Shown here: positions 1 to 6,441 of the stretch, piece by piece
Layout: every line of letters begins with the position of its first letter
How positions within the stretch are numbered: the stretch's first letter is position 1
From: Anaerolineae bacterium
GTDB taxonomy: Bacteria; Chloroflexota; Anaerolineae; JAAYZQ01
DNA length: 10,346 nt
Direction: 5' to 3'
NCBI GenBank assembly: GCA_016929795.1
Contig: JAFGIA010000252.1
Location: 1 to 10,346, forward strand
Made by a program: the position numbers and the translations under genes
Notes under the pieces: model-generated
Databases searched by the model: none
The model's input: only the letters and a program-made list of their open reading frames with translations
What the model was told of the DNA's origin: nothing

Positions 1-90
1 AAAGCCGCTCATCACCTCGTCAGACACGAGCAGAATGCCGTACCGGTCGCACATCTCGCGCACCCGCGGCCAATAGTCGTCCGGCGGAAA
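1..90 (-). pseudogene. class III (PLP-dependent) aminotransferase, fragment lacking its N-terminal half
   Basis: The minus strand reads 30 uninterrupted codons, from FPPDDYWPRV through REMCDRYGILLVSDEVMSGF, and runs off the left edge still open. The P-P-x-x-Y-W block, then the REMCDRYGILL helix-strand and the SDEVMSGF turn, is the signature of the fold-type I class III aminotransferase family. The Asp of DEV is the residue that contacts the pyridine nitrogen of PLP. A complete enzyme would have a few hundred residues before this point. Instead the frame meets a TAG at 91-93, and the DNA beyond becomes AT-rich and unrelated. The N-terminal half is therefore missing here, so this is a truncated remnant or a rearrangement or assembly junction. 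The catalytic Lys region would lie outside the window and cannot be judged. The family call is confident from the motif; the exact substrate is not determinable. Confidence 0.75.
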
Positions 91-147
91 CTAATATGTA
101 ATATTAATGTCATTTGAATTGACTTTTTGTCTACTTTCCTGTATAGT
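91..147 (+). promoter_or_regulatory. near-consensus sigma70-type promoter with AT-rich upstream tract
   Basis: A -35 box TTGACT (119-124) and a -10 box TATAGT (142-147) are separated by exactly 17 bases; each differs from consensus by one base. Bases 91-118 directly upstream are almost all A/T, like an UP element. Transcription would start near 153-155 and read rightward toward the gene at 403, giving a leader of about 250 bases. The promoter sits immediately after the aminotransferase break, so it belongs to the inserted or rearranged segment. It is inferred from sequence only. Confidence 0.65.
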
Positions 148-265
148 AGAAGTCACGCAGGAGATCGCCCTACCGCGCTGCCGCGCACTACAGTTGCCAG
201 AGTCAGCCTGGCTCACACAGAATATCTCCACTCAGAAAAAGCGTAAACGACTTCCCTTTCAGCTC

Positions 266-293
266 CGAAGCCTGGCTGCGGCCAGGTGCTTCG
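266..293 (+). other. hairpin in the leader of the 403-2292 gene
   Basis: CGAAGC (266-271) pairs with GCTTCG (288-293), and CTGGC (272-276) pairs with GCCAG (281-285). The loop is TGCG and there is a two-base bulge on the 3' side, giving 11 pairs in all. No T-run follows, so it is not a classical terminator. Its position between the promoter and the start codon makes an mRNA-leader structure (stability or regulation) plausible. The rest of the 155-402 leader shows no gene I can support and matches no riboswitch I recognise. Confidence 0.4.
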
Positions 294-402
294 AAACGGA
301 GGATTGACCCCGAAGAGAGGCTTGGTCAGCCCTGTTCACACGTTTTTATGGAGTTGCAACAAGTGGAAAAGAAAGTTACTTACATGTTGAAACGAGGATA
401 AT

Positions 403-2292
403 ATGCCTGCACTGACCAAAGAACACGACCAAAAGGACACAACGCTCAGAAAAGACATGGACAATGGTTGCAGAACAGCATCCGACCTGGGAGCTGGGAA
501 CTGCAGCATTACGATTCGCATCGAACACGTAGATGCGATCAACATTCACAACTGCTCGACCCCTGAGCAGGTACGGCAGCCCGACGCACAGACACCCGCC
601 ATCGGCACTTCGGATTGCATTCCTCTGATAGAAGGTCACAAGCCAAAGCAAGATTTCGAGGCGCGCACAAGCTCGCTCCTCGCCAACAACAGAGTCCCGA
701 GTGCGCTCGCCGCAACCTTTTTCCATCAAGCGCGCCGCTTTCTCCAGGGCTTTGAGCCGGCGAATGATCTCGAGAGACAGAACTTTGCCATCCTGGCGGA
801 TCTACCTGGGTCGATGCGTGGGACCTTGCAATGTGCCCTCGACAGGTACGCCACCACACCTCAGAAACACCGCCTGTTCTCTCCAGAAATCGATCAACTA
901 GGCACCGACCCTCTCACGATCGACCTCCTCGCGTCGGCTCTCGCACGAGAGCTCATCCAGCGGGCGAGTATCGCAGCCTTTGACGACCCTTCTTGCTTCG
1001 AGACCGAACGTCCGGGTCTCTTGCGACGCCCACCTAGCAGCGGTAACGATGACGTGGGAAGCCCACTCGTCATCAACATCTCCAGCGTCAACGACTTGCG
1101 AACCAACAACTATGTGCCACAGCTGTCACTGGGCGAGTATCGAGTCGAGGAAGTCCAGCAGATCTGCAACCCCGAGATTCACAATGATTCGGTTGTCCAG
1201 AACTGCGCACCACAGCAAGCCTCTTGCCCAGGGAATATGGCGGGCGATATCTGTCTCCGCGTGCCCGAAGTCATGCCCGGAGACGCCGTGATATTGCAGG
1301 GCTTTAACTACTTCAGTGTGGATGGTCGGGTCCGCCTGGAAGCCAGCGCGCCGGGCACCGTTGTGCGTGAGGTGGATGCTCTCGTTTGCGGTGACATCAC
1401 CACCGGGCTCACGGAAACGGTCAATGGTACCGAGCGTCTCATACGCGATAGCCGCGTTCACGACCGGCTCCTTTTCACTGTTCCAGAAGATCTGCCCGAA
1501 GGTGTGTACGGCATAAGGGTGATCATGCCACTTGAGGGAAACGACATCATTTCTCCATCTCAGCAGTTCATTCGCGTGCTGGCACCGGTCACCACCACTT
1601 ATCAAATCGCGAGCGAAGAGCTAAAGGCCATCGCGGAAACCTCACCAGGTTGGCTTGGGTCCGACGAGGTTGGGATCAAGGTCCTCGCCACCGCCATCAC
1701 GGCGGATGCGGAGCTGGGCCCGCTATCGTCCCACGATTTCAGGTTTGGCGGCCTCGATTCAGGCGACGTTCGAGACATGAGCCGCGTTCTGTTCCAACAG
1801 AGTAACGTGGCGGGCGCAGTCATTGCGATGGTAGGGCATGAAATCGACAATGACGAGCTATACGAAGATGAAGTGCAAGACTGGTCAGACGCCTTTGTTG
1901 CGCTGATCGGAAGCAGCTGGGATGCCGTAGCCGGCGCCCTCGGTGCCAGTGGTGTAACTATTGCCGCGCTACTCGGAGCCGCTGCCACAGCTGCCGCAGC
2001 GATTGGCTCGTTGGTGACCACCGCACTGCACATTCTCGGCGCCACGGTCCTCCGCGCCGACTTGATCATCGAGGACACCATCTCCCTGGGCGCACTTGAT
2101 CTCGCCGCCCGAACGAACATCAACTTCCCTGCACCCGATGCCGTCAGCTATACTCCATCGGAGGGAATTCATGTCACGGCCGAGGCGCTCAGCAAAGACG
2201 TCCAATACAGAGAAAAACGAGGATATGATGCCCCCGACGAAGGCAGCAGGTACAGCATCACTCTACGCTACAACCGTGTCCAGGCATCGTAG
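403..2292 (+). CDS. uncharacterised protein with IPT/TIG-like beta domain and Ala/Gly-rich hydrophobic helix
   Basis: This is a 629-residue protein with no signal peptide and no enzyme motif. Residues 1-215 are polar and partly helical. Residues 220-250 form a short beta segment. Residues 255-284 hold four Cys in a spacing I do not recognise as a metal site. Residues 285-376 (VMPGDAVILQGFNYF through LPEGVYGIRV) have the strand pattern of an IPT/TIG Ig-like fold. Residues 400-480 contain TSPGWLGSDEVGIKV and an acidic stretch. Residues 495-548 are an Ala/Gly-rich hydrophobic segment long enough to cross a membrane twice. Beta strands ending in SRYSITLRYNRV close the chain. The layout of SDE-type beta region, hydrophobic helix and beta tail resembles uncharacterised proteins I recall from multicellular-style bacteria; that is recollection, not a search. 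The start is set by GAGG at 394-397, five bases before the ATG. G+C is visibly lower than in the next gene (about 53% versus 73% in sampled 60-base lines), suggesting transfer. Function is unknown; the gene call is firm. Confidence 0.8.
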   Translation: MPALTKEHDQKDTTLRKDMDNGCRTASDLGAGNCSITIRIEHVDAINIHNCSTPEQVRQPDAQTPAIGTSDCIPLIEGHKPKQDFEARTSSLLANNRVPSALAATFFHQARRFLQGFEPANDLERQNFAILADLPGSMRGTLQCALDRYATTPQKHRLFSPEIDQLGTDPLTIDLLASALARELIQRASIAAFDDPSCFETERPGLLRRPPSSGNDDVGSPLVINISSVNDLRTNNYVPQLSLGEYRVEEVQQICNPEIHNDSVVQNCAPQQASCPGNMAGDICLRVPEVMPGDAVILQGFNYFSVDGRVRLEASAPGTVVREVDALVCGDITTGLTETVNGTERLIRDSRVHDRLLFTVPEDLPEGVYGIRVIMPLEGNDIISPSQQFIRVLAPVTTTYQIASEELKAIAETSPGWLGSDEVGIKVLATAITADAELGPLSSHDFRFGGLDSGDVRDMSRVLFQQSNVAGAVIAMVGHEIDNDELYEDEVQDWSDAFVALIGSSWDAVAGALGASGVTIAALLGAAATAAAAIGSLVTTALHILGATVLRADLIIEDTISLGALDLAARTNINFPAPDAVSYTPSEGIHVTAEALSKDVQYREKRGYDAPDEGSRYSITLRYNRVQAS

Positions 2293-2308
2293 AATAACGC
2301 CATGACGA

Positions 2309-2347
2309 CGCGCGGGATGGGCGAGTTCGGCTCGCCCATCCCGCGTG
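2309..2347. terminator. strong perfect hairpin between the 403-2292 gene and the next promoter
   Basis: CGCGGGATGGGCGAG (2311-2325) pairs perfectly with its complement at 2331-2345 around a TTCGG loop. Two further pairs, one of them G-U, extend the stem to 17. It lies 17 bases after the TAG of the upstream gene and before the next promoter, as expected for a transcript end. No T-run follows on either strand, so it may stabilise the 3' end or act with other factors rather than as a textbook intrinsic terminator. Confidence 0.55.
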
Positions 2348-2397
2348 CCGCACAGAAATCGAGCACCACTCTTTGTGCATCCGGCATACCCCTTCTC

Positions 2398-2425
2398 TTG
2401 ACATTCCGGTCATTCACGGTACAAT
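2398..2425 (+). promoter_or_regulatory. sigma70-type promoter of the CehA-like gene
   Basis: A perfect -35 TTGACA (2398-2403), a 16-base spacer and a -10 TACAAT (2420-2425) put the start of transcription near 2432, about 30 bases before the ATG. AAAGGAG at 2448-2454 is a strong Shine-Dalgarno seven bases from the start at 2462. The gene therefore has its own promoter independent of the upstream unit. Confidence 0.7.
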
Positions 2426-2461
2426 CTCCCCTACGCACCACGGCAAGAAAGGAGCTGGACA

Positions 2462-5077
2462 ATGGCATCAATCCTTGATGGTCCCTGCTCTCCTCACTTC
2501 TGGCCGCTGCCATTCCGCGGCAGCGCCACACTCCCCACCCTGCCCGTCACCGCACCAGGCGACATCCCGCCCGGCATCTCCGCCGGCATGCTTGCCGCGC
2601 TCGAGCACGCGCCGCGCGGCTCCACCGTCTCGTGGGGCATCCCCTTCGAGATCGGCGACGTCCTCGTCCTGTCCGATGCCCCCCTCTCCGTCCAGGTTGA
2701 GCCCACGCGCGCGCGCTGGCTCGTCTTTTTGCACACCCTCGACGCCTGCGCCCCCATGCTGGTCGCGGGCGGCGTCCCCTCGCCGTCGCCGCGCAGCGGC
2801 AGGCTCGGCGCCCATGCAGCGAGTTATGTCATCTCCTACGCCGGCGGCACCGAGGCCCGCGCCGCGATCCGCCGCCGCCACCAGGTCGGCGCCTTTACCC
2901 GCCCCTGGGGCGAGCACTGCTTCGAAGCCGTGGCCCACCACAAGCCGCACCGACTCGGCACAGCCGCCGGCCGGCCGCCCATTCCGTGGGGCTGGGCACA
3001 GATGCGCGTCTCGGCTGCCGACGAGGGCCCCTGGGTGAATTGGCTCTGGGCGTGGCAGAACCCCTTTCCCGACAGGACGATCGCCGGCTTTCGCTTCGAG
3101 CCGGCCGCCGGGGCGGAGCACGCCACCGTCGTCATCTCGGCCATCTCGGCGGGCGACGTCGACTCGCTGCCGCTGCGCTGGCAGCCGCGCCGCAAGGCGC
3201 GCCTGACCCTGCCTGCGGGAGAGTCGTTTCAGCCCGAGCTGGACGGCGATGGCCTGCTGCGCCAGGTCCAGCTCGACCTGGGCCAGGTGATCTCGGCGAC
3301 ACGGCGCCTGGTCTATCCCAACGAGGCGTGGCCCGAGACGTACAACGACCTGCCACCGGAGCTGAGCCCGAACGAGCTGCTGGTCGAATACACGTCCCAC
3401 CCAGGGGCCCACTTTCACCTCTTTGGCGCCGCTGGCAGCCACGCAGTCCCCGTGTCGGTGCTGGAGGCGGCGCCCGCGCCAGGTCCGATCCACCCTGTCG
3501 CCCCCGCCGAGCAGAGGGTGACGCTGCGGATCGTCGAGCGGGGCTCCACCCGGCCGGTGCCCGTCAAGCTGCACGTCCACGGCGAATCGGGCGAGTACCT
3601 GGCGCCCGTCGACCGCCACCGCATCCTGAACCCGAGCTTTTTCGAGGATTACAGCGTCGACGCCCTCCACATGCCCGACTGGTCGGCCCAGGACCGTGCC
3701 CACGCCTGCACCTATATCCCCGGCGAGACCACGCTCAAGCTGCCGTTGGGCAGGGTGTACGTCGAAGTGTCGAAAGGCTTCGAGATCCGGCCGGTGCGCA
3801 CCGTCGTCGACGTAACGGCCGGCACGAGCGAAATCACGATCGAGATCGAAAAGGTACTGCCCTGGCGCGAGCGCGGCTGGGTGACCGCCGACACGCACGT
3901 CCACTTTTTGTCGCCCATGTCGGCCATGCTCGAGGGGTCGGCGGAAGGCGTCAACGTCGTCAACCTGCTCAGCAGCCAGTGGGGAGAGATGATGAGCAAC
4001 GTCGGCGACTTTGACGGCAAGAGCACCTGGGGCTCGAAGGAGGCCGGCGGCGACGGCGAGTACCTGGTCCGCGTCGGCACCGAGAACCGCCAGCACGTGC
4101 TCGGCCACATCTCGCTCCTCGGCTACAGCGGCCCGATCATCGCGCCGCTGACCACGGGCGGCCCCGACGAATCGGCCCTCGGCGACCCGGTCGAGGTACT
4201 CCTCCTCGAATGGGCCCGGCAGTGCCGCGCCCAGGGCGGCCTCGTCGTCGTGCCCCACTTTCCCCGCCCCTGCGCCGAGCACGCCGCCGCCATTATCAGC
4301 GGCGACGTCGACGCGGTCGAAATGACCTCGTGGGACAACAGGTACCGCGGCATCGACCCCTACTCGATCGCCGACTGGTATCGCTACCTCAATTGCGGCT
4401 ACCTGGTGCCCGCCGTCGGCGGCACCGACAAGATGGCCGCCGTCACCGCCGTCGGCACCGTGCGCACCTACGCGCGCATCCCACCCGGTGTCGAGTTCAC
4501 CTATGACGCGTGGAAAGACGCCATCCGCCGCGGCGAGACGTTCGTCACCTACGGCCCGCTGCTCGAGTTCCTCGTCGACGGCAGGCCGGCCGGCAGCCGC
4601 ATCGCCATGTCGCGCGCCGGCGGCACCGTCGACGTCACCTGGCAGGTCGCCAGCGTCACCATCCCCATGACCCGCGTCGAGCTGGTGGTAAACGGCGAGA
4701 TACGCGAGAGCGCCGCCGTGTCACCCGGCGAGGCCGCCGGACAGTGGTCCGTTCGCGTCGAGACCAGTGCCTGGCTCGCCCTACTCGTGCGCGGGGGCCA
4801 CCCGGGCCGGCCCGAGATGGTCGCCGCGCACTCGACACCGGTGATAGTCGACGTCGAGGGCTCACCCCTGCTGGCGGCGGCCGACGCCGTCACCATCCTC
4901 GAGCAGATCGAGGGCGCCATCGCCTACCTCGACACCGTCGGCACCCGCGCCGACGACCGCGCCTACAAGCGCATGCGTCTCGCCCTGAGCTCGGCGCACC
5001 GCGACGTGCACAATCGCCTCCACCAAGAGGGGATGTATCACGAGCACACGCCGACCAGCCCGCACGATGGGCATTAG
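2462..5077 (+). CDS. CehA/McbA-family (PHP-fold) metallohydrolase
   Basis: This 871-residue protein has no signal peptide, so it is probably cytoplasmic. Residues 1-350 are rich in beta strands, with blocks such as WGIPFEIGDVL (58-68) and RWLVFLHT (85-92) suggesting carbohydrate-binding-like sandwiches. A further beta domain runs over about 350-470. The catalytic part begins at GWVTADTHVHF and has PHP-type metal ligands: D477-x-H479-x-H481, H549 (GHISLLG), H599 (VVVPHFPRP), E620 (VEMTSW) and D656 (GGTDKM). Another beta segment follows the core, then a helical tail (about 806-871) ending in a His-rich stretch. CehA, the best-known member, is a carbaryl hydrolase, but most relatives have no known substrate, so no reaction is claimed. 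All expected ligands are present, so it should be active. The length is somewhat above CehA because of the N-terminal extension. The start is fixed by AAAGGAG seven bases upstream. Its very high G+C contrasts with the gene on its left. Confidence 0.85.
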   Translation: MASILDGPCSPHFWPLPFRGSATLPTLPVTAPGDIPPGISAGMLAALEHAPRGSTVSWGIPFEIGDVLVLSDAPLSVQVEPTRARWLVFLHTLDACAPMLVAGGVPSPSPRSGRLGAHAASYVISYAGGTEARAAIRRRHQVGAFTRPWGEHCFEAVAHHKPHRLGTAAGRPPIPWGWAQMRVSAADEGPWVNWLWAWQNPFPDRTIAGFRFEPAAGAEHATVVISAISAGDVDSLPLRWQPRRKARLTLPAGESFQPELDGDGLLRQVQLDLGQVISATRRLVYPNEAWPETYNDLPPELSPNELLVEYTSHPGAHFHLFGAAGSHAVPVSVLEAAPAPGPIHPVAPAEQRVTLRIVERGSTRPVPVKLHVHGESGEYLAPVDRHRILNPSFFEDYSVDALHMPDWSAQDRAHACTYIPGETTLKLPLGRVYVEVSKGFEIRPVRTVVDVTAGTSEITIEIEKVLPWRERGWVTADTHVHFLSPMSAMLEGSAEGVNVVNLLSSQWGEMMSNVGDFDGKSTWGSKEAGGDGEYLVRVGTENRQHVLGHISLLGYSGPIIAPLTTGGPDESALGDPVEVLLLEWARQCRAQGGLVVVPHFPRPCAEHAAAIISGDVDAVEMTSWDNRYRGIDPYSIADWYRYLNCGYLVPAVGGTDKMAAVTAVGTVRTYARIPPGVEFTYDAWKDAIRRGETFVTYGPLLEFLVDGRPAGSRIAMSRAGGTVDVTWQVASVTIPMTRVELVVNGEIRESAAVSPGEAAGQWSVRVETSAWLALLVRGGHPGRPEMVAAHSTPVIVDVEGSPLLAAADAVTILEQIEGAIAYLDTVGTRADDRAYKRMRLALSSAHRDVHNRLHQEGMYHEHTPTSPHDGH

Positions 5078-5078
5078 C

Positions 5079-5094
5079 GCCCTGACCACAGGGC
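5079..5094. terminator. short hairpin between convergent genes
   Basis: GCCCTG (5079-5084) pairs with CAGGGC (5089-5094) around the loop ACCA. It lies in the 26-base gap between the stop of the metallohydrolase and the stop of the minus-strand operon. It could serve both directions, but the stem is only six pairs and neither strand has a T-run, so termination is tentative. Confidence 0.35.
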
Positions 5095-5103
5095 CATTCG
5101 AGT

Positions 5104-6441
5104 CTAGATACGGGATGGACCGTTTCCCCGATCGAGCCGGCTGCGATGCCGTTCGTACTGATCAGGATTCAGCTTTTCTATCTCCTGGAGCAGCACACCC
5201 AACAGGAGCCTGATCTCACAATACTGGATCAGGGCATCGGCCATGACACCAACGCCGGCGTTCTCTGCCACGTCGGACAGCACCGGGCGAAAAAGCGGGC
5301 GATCGTGGCAAAAACGCCACAGGTCGCGAGCCGTGAAAGCATCGGTGATCAGTGCCCGCAGCGCAGCCAGATGGATGGTGACGGGAGCAGTATCCCACGC
5401 CCTACCGTCGCTCGAACCGTCCTCCTGTCTGCCCAGGCGCCTCTGCAACGTCTCGCGATACAGGTTGTTGCGAATCGTGCACACGCCGGATTCATTCCTT
5501 ACCACCCCGATGAGCTCGAGCTCGGCAGCGGTTGCATCGCTCCTGCTGAACGGCACCGGAGCACCCTCCAGGATACGCGCCACCGCTTGCCACAGGTTGG
5601 ACCCTCCACTATCGAGCGCTTTCAGCATGTGGGGCAGGTTTCGCTCCTCGACCTGCAGCAGCTCCTCGGTCAGCGCTCCCACGCTGCCCTCGGCCACCGC
5701 CGGTCCGGAATCCACCACGCGGGCTGCCAGCAACTGTGTCCAATAGGGATGCCCCCCTGTCCAGCCGTAGATCTGCGCGCCGACAAGCGGCGGCACTTCC
5801 AGTCCGAGGGCAGAAAAACCTGACCGCAGCATCTGTTCACTTTCGGCGAGGCTGAGATCGCCCAGGTAGACACTCTCTGTCACATTTCTCAGTGGCGAGT
5901 TTCTCCCTGTCGCCAGCTTGAGCATTTCAGTGGCGCCCGCCAGAATAAAAACGTACCGCGCATACTCCCGGCGCACCAGCCGGCTGGTGAACACGGCGCG
6001 GATGAGGTGCGAGAGCTTGATCGCCACGTCTCGTTCCAGAGCCCCCACCTCGTCGAGAATCACTCCGATGCGGATCGCATTGGCATTCCTCGACAGCTGC
6101 TGGAGGAAAGCCAGGAACTCTCTGCTGTTGGTCGGCAGGGGGCGCACGGCGCCACCCAAGACCCCGCCGAGCTGAGCGAGGATCTCGTCGGCGATGTAGC
6201 CAAAGCATTCCTCCTCATTCGCGCCCTGGACGGCTTCGAGGTCCACGTAGGTAAAGGCATATCGCTCTTGAAGCAGGTGGCAGAGCCGGAGGAGAAGGCT
6301 CGTCTTGCCTGTCTGGCGCGCGCCGAGGATGCTTCCGACGCAGGTTACATTGGCTAGCCAGCCCGCCATCCGCGCCAGCTCGGCCTCTCGCCCGACGAAT
6401 AGAGCGCTCGACGGATCGACCGGGCCGTGTGTGACAAACAT
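5104..6441 (-). CDS. STAND/AAA-type ATPase with C-terminal EAD-like adaptor domain
   Basis: This 445-residue protein is the last gene of the operon. It opens with the family-typical LFVGREAELARM block (14-25). Walker A is GARQTGKT (40-47) and Walker B is IGVILDE with D130-E131. A sensor-like FILAGA lies at 165-170, the GGHP motif of the STAND/Orc-Cdc6-like class at 229-232, and a winged-helix region at about 280-335. A helical module at about 357-427 (LRALITDAF, DLWRFCHDRPLFRPVL, ALIQYCEIRLLLGVLLQEI, NPDQYERH) closely matches my recollection of the effector-associated, death-like adaptor domains (EADs) of bacterial conflict systems; the subtype is not assigned. Such domains recruit an effector carrying a matching EAD. 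The ATG directly abuts the TAG of the upstream ATPase gene with no gap, so translation is probably coupled. The ATPase class is confident; the adaptor domain is likely but unverified. Confidence 0.85.
   Translation of the reverse strand: MFVTHGPVDPSSALFVGREAELARMAGWLANVTCVGSILGARQTGKTSLLLRLCHLLQERYAFTYVDLEAVQGANEEECFGYIADEILAQLGGVLGGAVRPLPTNSREFLAFLQQLSRNANAIRIGVILDEVGALERDVAIKLSHLIRAVFTSRLVRREYARYVFILAGATEMLKLATGRNSPLRNVTESVYLGDLSLAESEQMLRSGFSALGLEVPPLVGAQIYGWTGGHPYWTQLLAARVVDSGPAVAEGSVGALTEELLQVEERNLPHMLKALDSGGSNLWQAVARILEGAPVPFSRSDATAAELELIGVVRNESGVCTIRNNLYRETLQRRLGRQEDGSSDGRAWDTAPVTIHLAALRALITDAFTARDLWRFCHDRPLFRPVLSDVAENAGVGVMADALIQYCEIRLLLGVLLQEIEKLNPDQYERHRSRLDRGNGPSRI

Noticed and set aside
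107..307. 66-codon plus-strand frame in the leader
   Set aside because: It starts upstream of the -35 box, so it lies partly outside the predicted transcript, and it has no ribosome site or recognisable sequence.
384..401. Five-codon mini-frame (MLKRG) ending one base before the ATG at 403
   Set aside because: It could be a coupling peptide, but a frame this short is expected by chance and the Shine-Dalgarno GAGG serves the main gene.
91..2461. A complete transposon or insertion sequence
   Set aside because: The sharp left edge suggested one, but I found no transposase, no terminal inverted repeats and no matching right edge with the rest of the aminotransferase.
2986..4014. 342-codon plus-strand frame inside the CehA-like gene
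   Set aside because: It is a shifted frame of the same gene, Arg/Pro-rich and without recognisable domains.
2468..4282. 604-codon open frame antisense to the CehA-like gene
   Set aside because: Very GC-rich coding DNA opens long frames on the opposite strand. The translation is Arg/Gly/Ala-rich without motifs, while the sense frame carries intact metal-ligand motifs, a promoter and a Shine-Dalgarno.
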